NCBI RefSeq assembly: GCF_963678635.1
Contig: NC_087068.1
Coordinates: 870,001 to 934,000 of the forward strand
Length of the DNA: 64,000 nucleotides
Reading direction: 5' to 3'
DNA from: Symsagittifera roscoffensis
Taxonomy: Eukaryota; Xenacoelomorpha; Acoela; Convolutidae
The notes below the pieces were generated by a model, which saw nothing but the letters and a program-made list of their open reading frames with translations, made no database searches and was not told the origin of the DNA. Of this stretch, positions 52,288 through 62,902 are shown one piece after another (the stretch's first letter is position 1; every line of letters begins with the position of its first letter). Position numbers and translations under genes: made by a program.

Positions 52288-54932
52288 TTGATTCAGGAGC
52301 AGAATCAAACATAATCAATATTCCCACATGGAATGAAATCAAAACATTACATCCAAAATTAACGCCTCTTGCAACCTCTAGTAAACTAGCAACAGCACAA
52401 GGATCAACATTAGTGAATTATGGAAAAATCCAATTATTCCTTCTCCCCACAAGAACAATGAAGCAAAATAAAATTCTAAACAAACCATTTAAACAAATAT
52501 TTCATATTACTGATATTAAGTACAATATCATTGGCATGCCATTTATATCAAAACATATACCAACAATCAACATCTTAAATAGTAAAATACTAATCAAAGA
52601 TAAGTACACAAAAACAAAAAATACAGCTCTCACATTTTTTCAAAGATTAAATAAACAACCACTATTCTTCTCAAAATTTTATCCAATTTATAACCAACAA
52701 CGGAATCACCTGAAACCATTATCAGGAAAAATATATAATTTTTCAATAAAACAAGTTCACCAGTATGATAAAAAACAAAACAAACAACAACTCTATATGT
52801 CAGCTTTTGAATTCAAACCTATCCATAAGTTTTTCAAAATCACAATTTCATCTATAAAATATTTGAAAAACACGAATTCTGACATCATTTCGTTACACGT
52901 GTATAACAATACACCGTATCAAGTAACATTGCTCTTAGGACTTTTAGGATATTGCAAAACAAACGCTACAATCTCACCCCTACATGAAATAGCCTACCGC
53001 GTAAATAATATACTCCAATTATTAGATATTTGCCAATCTACAATTCTTGACGAAGAACTATCCATAAATAAAATAATAAGCAATGAAAAACGAAACACAG
53101 ATTATTTCACAAAAACACCCTATTTTAAACCAACGTTCAAAATATCAAATTACACAAAAGAACAACAAAAATTTTTAACGATGTTTAATTTTGAACACTC
53201 ACAAATTACACAAATCGAATTTGACAAACTAGCAAAACAATTGTTAAAATATTCAACAGTCTACGCAACATCAAAATTTGATGTTGGGAAAGTCAGTTCA
53301 TCAATACATCTCCCGTTAAAACCTGACACAGTTTTCAAAAAACAAAGAGCTAGTAAAGTACCAATTCATTTACACGACAAAGTAAATAGATTACTTGATA
53401 TCTTAGAACAATACAAAATTATCTCACCAGTAAATAAAGAAGAACAACCAAAAGGTAACACATTTATTAACCCTGTTATCAATCTAGCAAAATGAGAATC
53501 ATTAAAAATAGTTTTAGACGCTAGATACCTCAATTCACTAATAGAAGAATCGAAATGCAATTGGCCTATTGAACCAATACAAGTTATTTTAACAAAAATA
53601 AACAGAAAATACTTTACAACCGCAGATATGAATAGTGCATACAATCAAATGCCACTAGATGAACAATCACGACGTTTAACACAATTTGTTATTGGAAATC
53701 AACAATATGAATTTAACCGCCTATTCTATGGAATTTCCATAGGACCAGCAGCATTTTCAGCTTTTATGAGTAAAATTTTTAAACCACTAATATTCAAGAA
53801 AAACTCAATCACCTATTTGGATGATGTTTTTAGGCAATCACAGACAAAAGAAGAAATGTTTACAGTTTTAGAGCACTATCATAAAATACTTCAGAACAAA
53901 AATCTGAAGGCCGCCCCCGATAAATCACACTTCTTTTTAACACGAGTTAAATTTTTAGGACATAATATAGAAAGAAACACAATCACTCCATTAAAATCAC
54001 GCATTGATGCTATTCAAAAACTTCAACCACCAACAAACAAAAAGAAAATCCAAGAGTTCCTTGGAATGTTAAATTTCTTAAGCAAGTACGTTTACAAAAT
54101 GAAATTATATTTAAGACCGTTCTATAATATCCTCAGACAACAAAATAATTTTGAATGGACCACTGAACATCAATCACGATTTGAAGAAATTAAAAAACTT
54201 TTAACTGAACAAATTTCAAACACAATTCCAGATCCAAATCGACCATTCTATGCAATGTGCGATGCTTCTAATTTTGGCATCGGCGCAGCATTACTACAAT
54301 CACATAATGGTACAAATAAAATGAACCTTATATCAGCAAATTCCCGATTATTCACACAAACAGAGCTACGACTCTTAACTCTAATGAGAGAATGCACAGC
54401 TATAATTTATACACTTACAGAATATGAATTTCTGATACTTGGATCAAAACATCCAACAGTTCTATTCACAGATCATAAACCAATCATTTTTCTCTTTACA
54501 CAAAAGTCAAATCCCAATCATCGAGTTTATAGATTTCAGTTAATTCTAATGAAATTTCCAACCTTACATATAGTTTGGACAGCAGGAAATAATCTTGCAT
54601 TACCAGATACATTAAGTCGAAATACACCAACTGAATTACTTACACGAAAAACTACAGTTGAAATACCCAAAAATATAAAATTTTACCTTGCAAAAGATGA
54701 AACATCACCCCGACTAGAATGCAAATATGCAGTAAAAACTGACATTGACCAATCACAAATAAATAACCTACAACATTTCCCACTTTACTTAGATTGCCAA
54801 AATAATCACTACGGAGTTGATCTACTAGGAACATCAACTTTCAAACCAATTCCATACTCACAATGGATAAAAAATAACTCCAAACAAAAAAGAATAAAAC
54901 ACCAATCGCATAAAAAAGACTTTTTTCCGTGA
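52284..54932 (+). pseudogene. protease, RT and RNase H of element C, second (continuous) copy
   Basis: Protease LIDSGAESN near 52290. The spacer runs to TGA 53493-53495, the only stop before RT. RT in the 434-codon frame 53628-54932 has DMNSAYNQMPLDE, FNRLFYGISIGPAAF and YLDD (residues 63-66), then the Ty3-type connection (KVKFLGHNI-like RVKFLGHNI, KIQEFLGMLNFLSKYV). RNase H has FYAMCDASNFGIGAAL, RECTAIIYTL and LFTDHKPI with its acidic residues. A second TGA (54930-54932) separates it from an in-frame linker to integrase. These enzymes would copy the RNA genome into DNA. Apart from the stops the catalytic residues look intact. Confidence 0.8.
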
Positions 54933-55109
54933 ATTGAAAAAGAAAATTTAACTGATAAAATAAATTTATCAAGACCACAAACAAATGATTCAAAATACAC
55001 AATAAATCAAGTTTTTGACCTCCATGACCCACTTGACACAATTCCCCTATCAAAATTAGAAACTGAAAATATTTTTGTCCCTCCAACAGATAAAATTACA
55101 CTTGAACTC

Positions 55110-56219
55110 TTGAATGAATATCAAAATCTTGACCCAGTACTTAGACAACTAAAATCATGGCACAAATACAAAACTAAGCCCGTAAAAGCAGATACCACAA
55201 TTTTAGGAAATAAAACACTCCTCCGATATTTCCGAAAATTTAATAATACAACAATTAATGAAAACACAGACCTCCTAGAATATCAATTAATTGATTCTAC
55301 AGTTCCCTGTCTCCCTTTAAGTATGATACTAATAGCTTTTAACATTTCACATACACAAAACACTAAAGGACACTCTGGATCAGAGAAAACATACTCAAAC
55401 TTTTCACAAAATTTTTATTTCCCAAATGCACCAACTTGGATAAAAGTACTATGCAATGATTGTATAGTATGTCAGCTAAATAAACCTTATCCAAATCAAA
55501 AAAAAATAGCACAAAAACAAGATTTTAAAGGACAAAGTTTATATTTTAACCATCGTATTTCATTCGATACAAAAGGACCAATTTCACCATCCTCTGAAGG
55601 AAACTCCTACATTATGGTAATTGTTGATGCATTTACACATTATGTAGCACTCAACCCAGTACCACATTGTAATGCTTATTATGCTTACACAACACTTTAT
55701 GAACACTGGATAGCTAAATTCGGATTACCCGAAATCTTAGTTACAGATAACGGTACAGAATTCATAAAAAATGAAATCATCACACTATGTCACTTATATA
55801 ACATCAAACATAAACCACGTACATCTCATGCACCTTGGACCAACGGTTTAGTCGAAGGTATGAACCGTTCACTACAAGAATATCTTAGATGTATCATAAA
55901 TGGAAATGACACAAGATACACAGAATGGTCAGCAGATGTAAAATTATTTCCCTTAGCATATAATTCACAAATTACGACAACTCTAGGAATGTCACCATAC
56001 GAAATGGTTTTTCATCGAAAGCCACGTAAACCAATTATGTTTACAGCAAACTCTCATAAAAATGCACAAGGTTATTGCCAACCAAATAAAGACTCAGTTT
56101 GTTATAACCTACCTTTACACACGCATGATGAAGATCGTTTTTATCACCCACAAATCCTTAAATTAGCCTCCGGCACACACACCGAATGGATTTTAAATAG
56201 AGATAAAAAAACTCAATGA
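55110..56219 (+). CDS. integrase of element C
   Basis: 369 codons. The zinc-binding N-terminal domain has His residues around 81-88 and C118/C121 (CNDCIVC). The catalytic core has Asp153 (SFDTKGP), Asp213 (VTDNGTEF) and Glu249 (NGLVEGMNRSL) with exactly 35 residues between the last two, the DD35E signature. It then shows YNSQITTTLGMSPYEMVFHRKP, typical of Ty3/gypsy and retroviral integrases. It would insert the DNA copy into chromosomes. It is in frame with upstream pol (from 54933), so the ATG is likely internal to a polyprotein. A frameshift near 56200 separates it from its C-terminal part. Confidence 0.85.
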   Translation: MNEYQNLDPVLRQLKSWHKYKTKPVKADTTILGNKTLLRYFRKFNNTTINENTDLLEYQLIDSTVPCLPLSMILIAFNISHTQNTKGHSGSEKTYSNFSQNFYFPNAPTWIKVLCNDCIVCQLNKPYPNQKKIAQKQDFKGQSLYFNHRISFDTKGPISPSSEGNSYIMVIVDAFTHYVALNPVPHCNAYYAYTTLYEHWIAKFGLPEILVTDNGTEFIKNEIITLCHLYNIKHKPRTSHAPWTNGLVEGMNRSLQEYLRCIINGNDTRYTEWSADVKLFPLAYNSQITTTLGMSPYEMVFHRKPRKPIMFTANSHKNAQGYCQPNKDSVCYNLPLHTHDEDRFYHPQILKLASGTHTEWILNRDKKTQ

Positions 56220-56905
56220 AATTTACCAAAGAGTAACAAAAAAATTGTTACAAAGGCAAAACATTAACGAATAAATTAATTTACGCTTTACACCAGCCTC
56301 AGATTTAACAATTGGAACATTTGTCTTAATACCTAATTTTAATACACAAAAAGGAATTTCTAAAAAATTACAACCCCTTCGCAAAGGACCATATCAAATA
56401 ATTGCCAAACCCACTGACGTAACATATAAAATCACCGATTCAGACCAAAAAGAAATTGTTCAACATCGGAACAATCTATTGCCTTACTACCCAAAAGATT
56501 ACGCATTACGCGAATTAACTCAATTTTATTCTTTCACAGGTTTAAAAGTTATTCAAAATCACCCACATACGGAAAAAGAAATAAATGAACAAAACGACAT
56601 TCATCATAGAAAACAAAACACAAAACCAACTACAACCCAAAACAATACAAAAAAGCTAGATCAAAAAATACCTCAAAAAGAAAGGAAAAACAGGAAAATG
56701 ATAGAAAAAGTTTTACCACAAGAACAAGTCGAGAAATCAGACATAGAGAGTCATCACGACTTAGAAATCAACCACGTAAAAACTACAAAACATTCATCCC
56801 ACAATCTAAAATAGTAAAGAAAGTTCAATTTCAAAAACAATTTAATTTTGAAATACTCGCACCTTTCGATCATATTGAATCTTCATTTTTCAAAATAACA
56901 TGCTG
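56180..56905 (+). pseudogene. integrase C-terminal / pol tail of element C (frameshifted)
   Basis: Encoded in other frames: FTPASDLTIGTFVLIPNFN, LRKGPYQIIAK and HRNNLLPYYPKD form the SH3-like C-terminal integrase domain common in gypsy elements. The tail contains RLRNQPRKNYKTFIPQSK, a typical end of env-bearing gypsy pol. Stops at 56272 (TAA) and 56902 (TGA) and at least two frame changes. The ORF 56479-56814 covers part of it in one frame. Confidence 0.6.
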
Positions 56906-57865
56906 ATTAAGACACGCAACAATTCTAGTTCAAATTCAGCCAATAGGATTCATTCAATCCGTCACCTTCTCTAACTATAACACCAACCAATTAGACGAAA
57001 GATATTAAACTCCAGGCATATCTATAAGTATAACTTTACAACCTCCAGGTCAAAAATAAGCAAACCACTCAAACTTGACAACTAAATTAAATACCACCAT
57101 AATATCATAACCCTCCCTTATCTAATAACGCAAAGATCAACAATATTTTCCCAACTTAGACCTCAAAAACCCCCAACCAAAAATGATAAATTAGCCTAAA
57201 GTAAAAATACGACCGTATTAATTTAGCCTAAAGTACAAAAATCTTAAAAATACCTCAGATCACCTGACAAATAAAAATAAAGCAACGAAGACCTCCCGAA
57301 CACCATAAAATTAGCCCCCAACAATTTTTCACAAAACTCAACCCACTTGTCAAAAAATCAATAAATAACTCGACCACACTTGAAAATCGCCCCAAACAAC
57401 AAAAATTATTCGACCAAGAAACCATTTCTTAAATGCTCTTCTCTCGATCAGTCAATACCATTTTCAACTTTTTCATAAACTTTTACACAATACTTAAGCT
57501 TTTATTCATATTTCTCTTTGATACCTTTGAAGCTTTTATAATAATTTTAATCATTTTTTGCAACATTTTTTAAATTTTCTACTCCCTATTTGAAATATAT
57601 CTCCAACTTTCCCAAATCATTGACCATATTCACAGGTACGATAACCCAAAGTTTGTTTAAATGATACGAACAATTTTTAGTAGAACAGATATTTTTTTTA
57701 CTATTTGTAATATTTATAACATTTTTATCATCCCTAATATTGACAATGTGCAAATGTATAAAAAAGGCAATAATCACATTCGCCTTAGCAACAATCCTTT
57801 TTATTCTTTTCCTTGAAGAATACTACAAAAAACATAAATTTTTTCACTAGGAAAAATCAATCAGA
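56906..57865 (+). other. pol-to-accessory ORF spacer in element C
   Basis: AT-rich with frequent stops. 57430-57570 encodes short hydrophobic runs (FLFDTFEAFIIILIIF), but no frame exceeds about 60 codons. It may be a decayed gene or a leader for downstream subgenomic RNAs. Confidence 0.4.
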
Positions 57866-58984
57866 ATGCCTTCAAAAATTGCTAACCAACAATCACACAG
57901 TCAGTCTTCACCGACATCATCCCAAGAAAACCCGACAATACCTACAACTACCCAAAACCCCCAAACATCCACACGAATATTTTTCCAAGATAACCCATAC
58001 ACTTTTGAAGAACGACACGCTCGCTTATCTGAACCATTAGAACCAGTTCAGCGACAGGCACCCCTAAGTGAACCAACATATAGCCTGTACCCAACATTAC
58101 CACAAGAATTAAGTAGAATAAGAAACATTAGTCAAAACCAAAATACAGTTGAAGTAAATAGACAAATCATACATCCACGACGAAATAGAAATTTTCAAAC
58201 CCCCCGAGTTCATTTTGATATACCCCAATCCCCATCACCAATTACTCCAGAAAACCCAAACAACACATTACCAAAAACCCGTACACTTCTTTCACAACGT
58301 AGCACCTCAAGTATACCCTCAGATTACTTAGGTTCAACACCAACATCTGAACAAATACGTGACAATCCTTTTAACCCCCCCCCCCCCCAACCAAACATCA
58401 CGACACACTCATTCACACAATGTGAACCAAATTTAATAAATGACCCAATAGATATTTCTACGGATACAACAACATCATCATCACTACCAGAAACATTATC
58501 ACTACCATCAACACCATCAATAAGCCAGATTTCACCGACGCCTTTCCCCCTAAATTTTCCAAATAACCTCGACGCTAGTTATCGAGAACAATCATCAACG
58601 AATATCCCTTTAAGATTAGATTGGAACACGTTCACAGCACCCCCACCATTATTTGGACAACATCCAGAAAGTAACCGACTCCACAATTGGGCACTCCATA
58701 GACTACAATATAGACAAGACATCCACGAAGACATTCGTGACCATAACATACAAATACTCCAACAAAATAGTCTACAAATAAAATTCGAAATCATGATTAA
58801 ACTTAACAACATTGTTCAACATCCTTGCCTATTAAACCCACCCAATATAACAGCTCAATCGCTACCACCACCATTTATAACAACTGAAGTGATATATAAG
58901 TACGACAGATATACCAAAAAGACAATTGGTTACATCACATTTTATAACCCATACTCAGGATTATCATACACATTTATATTCTAA
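57866..58984 (+). CDS. accessory ORF of element C between pol and env, unknown function
   Basis: 372 codons from ATG 57866, ending TAA 58982-58984, six bases before the env frame. I do not recognise it. Residues 1-240 are disordered and rich in Pro, Ser, Thr, Gln and Asn, including a run of prolines encoded by a C-tract at 58376-58388. From about 250 it looks folded: FGQHPESNRLHNWALHRLQY, a predicted helical stretch (HEDIRDHNIQILQQNSLQIK) and a beta-like end with YKYDRYTKKTIGYITFYNPY. No signal peptide or membrane segment. Its intact frame in a decayed element is notable. It could be a Gag-like or regulatory accessory protein; that is speculation. Confidence 0.7.
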   Translation: MPSKIANQQSHSQSSPTSSQENPTIPTTTQNPQTSTRIFFQDNPYTFEERHARLSEPLEPVQRQAPLSEPTYSLYPTLPQELSRIRNISQNQNTVEVNRQIIHPRRNRNFQTPRVHFDIPQSPSPITPENPNNTLPKTRTLLSQRSTSSIPSDYLGSTPTSEQIRDNPFNPPPPQPNITTHSFTQCEPNLINDPIDISTDTTTSSSLPETLSLPSTPSISQISPTPFPLNFPNNLDASYREQSSTNIPLRLDWNTFTAPPPLFGQHPESNRLHNWALHRLQYRQDIHEDIRDHNIQILQQNSLQIKFEIMIKLNNIVQHPCLLNPPNITAQSLPPPFITTEVIYKYDRYTKKTIGYITFYNPYSGLSYTFIF

Positions 58985-58989
58985 AAATA

Positions 58990-60177
58990 TTGTTATTTCA
59001 ACAAATCTTTTTTCCAATATTTTCCGATCAGAACACAAATCCTTCTCCCCGCACAGGACCCCAGGACTTATTAGTAACACACTACGATTGTGAAGAAAAT
59101 GAACAAAAAACACTACAAAAATATGCAATAAATCAAGTATCACAATGCGAAACAGAACCACAAGCTATAGAAACTACAAATATAATAGCGACACTGTATT
59201 CAAAAGCCCGAGCAACAACAGTCGCAGGACATAAATTTACAGCAACATTTTCCGAGAAGAAAGTACATTGTCCACAAGTTTCAAACGGAAATAAAAACCG
59301 ACTTGACCACCAATCATTCTACCAAAGTAATATAGAACGACTTCTACATCTAAATCCCGATGATTGTAAAAACGAGCTACTCAGACTAAATATCACAAAA
59401 AATAACAACACCGACAGAAAACTATTATATTTTCAAGTCTTTGCCGATTCTGTACATCAAGCAGAACTTGAAAGATATCAAGGACATATAAAACTAGATG
59501 AAAAATACCCATACAACGGCGCACACGGAAGATTAACTTATGACATATACGATAAGCACTGGATACCACACATTGGTATAAATAATCCATCAAACTGCAA
59601 AGCAGACACAAAAATTAAAGGATATCAAGAAATAATGTTTTTCGATTGGAAAATACAACTCGAAAAAATACAACTCACACGAGATTCATCCGACAACACA
59701 ATGATCTATCAAGGAATTAGATTACCTTGTAAAAACGATCAAGGTTATTGTGATCCTACAACACGGACACAAGCAACAATTATTTGGTTTCCCGAAGATA
59801 CATGCACAACATTTCAAGTAGCAAAAATACACGCTCGAATGATAAAATTTCACGAAAAATATTTTATAGAATCAATTCCATATGAACAAGTCCATCCATC
59901 ACGGCAACAAAGTACTGATTTTCGAAATATCCATAATATAGAGAATAAATTAACACGTTTTCAAATATATCAAGAAACAGAAATCGCATGCAAATACAGG
60001 AACCCACTTTACAAAACACAATATTCTGAAATACTAGTTGAATACGAAAAAGGTTTCGACATGACCACTGGAAAAATAAAATTTGACCCTTATGCCACAG
60101 GTCACCCTCTAAACGAAGGAACAGGTCACCCTCTAAAAAAGCAATGGTCAACCTGGTGGAAAACTAAAGCCACATGA
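58990..60177 (+). CDS. envelope-like glycoprotein of element C, N-terminal half
   Basis: 395 codons in one frame (starting at TTG 58990; no ATG in place), with a hydrophobic LFQQIFFPIFS start that could be a signal peptide. Cys-rich ectodomain: HYDCEEN, VSQCETEP, KVHCPQ, DDCKNE, NPSNCKAD, LPCKNDQGYC and EDTCTTFQ. This Cys spacing recalls invertebrate env proteins captured from RNA viruses (chuvirus-like glycoproteins); I have not verified this by search. The pyrimidine-rich CTTTTTTCCAATATTTTCCG followed by ATCAG (ends about 59033) could be a splice acceptor for env mRNA. The frame ends at TGA 60175; the rest continues in another frame from about 60161, so this copy is frameshifted. Confidence 0.6.
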   Translation: MLFQQIFFPIFSDQNTNPSPRTGPQDLLVTHYDCEENEQKTLQKYAINQVSQCETEPQAIETTNIIATLYSKARATTVAGHKFTATFSEKKVHCPQVSNGNKNRLDHQSFYQSNIERLLHLNPDDCKNELLRLNITKNNNTDRKLLYFQVFADSVHQAELERYQGHIKLDEKYPYNGAHGRLTYDIYDKHWIPHIGINNPSNCKADTKIKGYQEIMFFDWKIQLEKIQLTRDSSDNTMIYQGIRLPCKNDQGYCDPTTRTQATIIWFPEDTCTTFQVAKIHARMIKFHEKYFIESIPYEQVHPSRQQSTDFRNIHNIENKLTRFQIYQETEIACKYRNPLYKTQYSEILVEYEKGFDMTTGKIKFDPYATGHPLNEGTGHPLKKQWSTWWKTKAT

Positions 60178-61579
60178 CACTAGAAGCACACGTTTACAAG
60201 AACTATCACTAATAAATAACACTTTTTTTGGTAATATCCACTATGATATCCACTTAGATATGAAGTTAGACTACACGATTAGTCGAATTTTTCAAGAAAT
60301 GTCACTCTCCGAATTAGAAACACTTCACCAAGTATGCGAATTAGAAAGGACACAAATCCTACAATCACTCGCACTAGCAGTATTAAAAATACCCTACGCA
60401 GGATATTTATTGTCAGGAAATAGATAAAATTTTCTGGACTACGAAGGAAACATTTTATGCTTTTATACTTGTACCAAAAAAGTATCACCACTATATGTTT
60501 TTGAAGATAAACGCTGCTATAAAAGAATCCCTATCTTCTACAAAAATAAAGTACATTTTGTTGACACACTTTCAAGAGGAACATATTTTTGGGATACCGC
60601 AGTCCTATGTGGATCAGAAAATAGCCACAATGTAGTACAATTGAACCCTGATGAAGATAAATATTATCTTCTTACTCCATACCCTACGTTAATGCAATCA
60701 CTCAAAAAATTTTCACCCGAAAGCATCAGAGCTATTGCTCATAATCCAAATATTGATTTACAACCAATTGGAATATATTCAAAATCAGATATCCAACACC
60801 ACATTAGAACACAACAATTCCAAGAATTATTAACACAAATGGACACTATACAAAGACAATCAATTGATCAAAATTTACGAAAACTTGCCGAAACCGCAGG
60901 ATTTGCAGATATTTATACACAAGATTATAGCGGATATTTTAAAGACATTAAAGACTATATATATCTAAATGGTGAAAAATACAGACCACAAAATATTTCA
61001 CCTATAAATATTTTTAGCTTTGTTGCACTAAAAAACGAAATTCTCGATTTTCTAGGATGGCCCTATTACATCTTAGAAAAATTAACTATCCTATACGCAA
61101 TGTTTAATTTTATAGGATTTCTTTTTTCTTTTTTAAAAGGAATCTATAACACATGCGCTATACACACACAAGTAAATAGACAAGCAAGTGTAGCACGCAT
61201 ACTATTTGCAGGATTTTTTGGAATTTTTTCTTCATCAATAAGCAAAATTCTTCTAGACGCACAAATAAAAGAATATAATACAAAAATAGCGACCAGACAG
61301 AACACATACGATGAAGAACATAATAACATAGAAGTAACACCTACCGCACCACAATTGCTACCCCTACCACATAACCATCCATTATCCTTAGTCCCACGTA
61401 ATTTCCGAAACCTAGCAGAAACCCATAACCCAAGTTTTAGACCAAATATATCGCAAAGTCCCATACAACATATAATGACACATCATTCACAAGATGATAA
61501 TACATATGAACAAATTATAGAACAACCCCATATCATCGCTTTTCAGTCTCAAAATAATCAGTTTTTTAGCCCACGATGA
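60161..61579 (+). pseudogene. envelope-like glycoprotein of element C, C-terminal half
   Basis: Continues env after a frameshift. The frame is open from 60161 except TAA 60425, and is uninterrupted as 312 codons from ATG 60641. The first part has ETLHQVCELERTQIL and AGYLLSGNR, a conserved-looking heptad segment in this env group. The end has hydrophobic segments at residues about 147-168 (LTILYAMFNFIGFLFSFLKG) and 187-203 (ILFAGFFGIFSSSISKI) of the 312-codon frame, fitting a transmembrane anchor, followed by a Pro-rich cytoplasmic tail. It would sit in the membrane and mediate fusion if intact. Assignment rests on topology and position after pol. Confidence 0.65.
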
Positions 61580-62816
61580 GCCGACAACTTGGATCCCTAC
61601 ACCGCTCAAATTCCCATCCAACCAACCTCCACACTCCAATCCCAATAATCCCACTTTTTGCTTTCCCACCACCCGACTTCCCAACCATTAATATATCATA
61701 AAGCACGCATTCGGATACTAACTCGGATATTTCAGTTTTATACTCCATCTCACAACTTAATAACTCTAATATAGAAACCCCTGACGAATTTGCAGACTCC
61801 GAACTATCTCCATCCAATAATTTTCAAACCAACTCCTCAGTTTTTTCAAAACCCCTCTTTTCAACCAATCCCACTAAATAATTCACTCCCATCCGTTTCC
61901 ACTCCTTCTTATGCTTCGCAAGTAACCCCAGCCTACTCTCCCTTTCATTCCAACCGATCATCTAATAATTCTCCAGATACCCCCCAAATTTCCTAGGAAC
62001 TCGATAATTTTATCACCCTACAACAACAGTTAATACACCCTAACACCCTCACCATAAATCAAATTTCATCCACAATAGAATCCTCAAACCCATCTACTCC
62101 TACACCCTCCTCAGCTTACACTGCATCATTAGCACAATCATCCACATCCACCGAAACATCGAATAGCACTCACCGAGCTTATCGCACTTTTAAACGAAAA
62201 TTCCCAAATCACCCATTCCCGACCAAACCCGGAACAGCCTGCGAATATTTTAACCACCCACAACACACCAACACGAAAAATTTTCTAGCAATCACCTTGC
62301 CCTCATTCCCACAATATACATTAAGCATACCTAACGACACTAACGACACACGTAGTTTTGGAGATGAACATGTTTATATGCCCACACTTCACTGGACAGC
62401 ATATTACCATTTTACTAATCCCCTTTGCCTGCCACTATCTAGTACTCATAACGATATAGAAAAGAATAAAGATATACTATATAGACTCACCGCAACACTA
62501 ACCCCTAGACAATTTACTTATATAGGATATAAAAGATTACTAAAAACATTCACTGCACCTCGTGCTAACGAATTTACAATAGAATATTATGACCATAATA
62601 TCATCCGAACTAATCAAGACCAATTTCTAGATGACGACCGCTTCGCTACCTTATGAGTTTGCAGTAGGCACCGAGGAACTAAAAACCATTAGAGCACTTC
62701 AATTGCTTTGGCCACTGCTCCAAACTAAAAACATCATTCGCATACTAGCAAAATTACTAACAACATCGGACATAATACACGACATCTTTCCCCACGGTTT
62801 TTTCCCAGACGATTAA
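61576..62816 (+). pseudogene. second accessory ORF of element C, downstream of env, unknown function
   Basis: An ATG overlapping the env stop (61576) opens a Ser/Pro-rich frame broken by TAA near 61700. The main frame is 61790-62656, interrupted only by TAG 61994-61996, and after a frame change continues 62631-62816 to FPHGFFPDD-stop. N-terminal two thirds: Ser/Thr/Pro/Asn-rich, disordered. C-terminal part folded-looking: THRAYRTFKRKFPNHPF, LHWTAYYHFTNPLCLPL, FTYIGYKRLLKTFTAPR. I recognise no family. Accessory genes 3' of env occur in complex retroviruses; in Ty3/gypsy elements they are unusual. Confidence 0.5.
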
Positions 62817-62818
62817 CA

Positions 62819-62902
62819 GGTAACAATCATTTAAAAATATTCTTCACTAATAAATTTAAATTAGTACTAACCATTCTTTATTCATGTTTCTTTTACATTT
62901 AT
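62819..62902 (+). other. possible short intron at the 3' end of element C
   Basis: ACAG|GTAACA donor-like site three bases after the accessory ORF stop, a TACTAAC branch-site-like word at 62866-62872 and a TTTATAG acceptor at 62902 after a pyrimidine-rich run. A second TACTAACC plus TTTTCATTCACTCGCACAG lies at about 63160-63194. Seen as motifs only. Confidence 0.3.

Larger units (their letters stand above)
49318..53904 (+). repeat. tandem duplication in element C, unit 2
   Basis: Second copy of 44729-49315. Downstream it continues without a break into RT thumb, RNase H and integrase, so unit 2 is joined to the complete pol, whereas unit 1 ends abruptly in RT. Confidence 0.95.
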
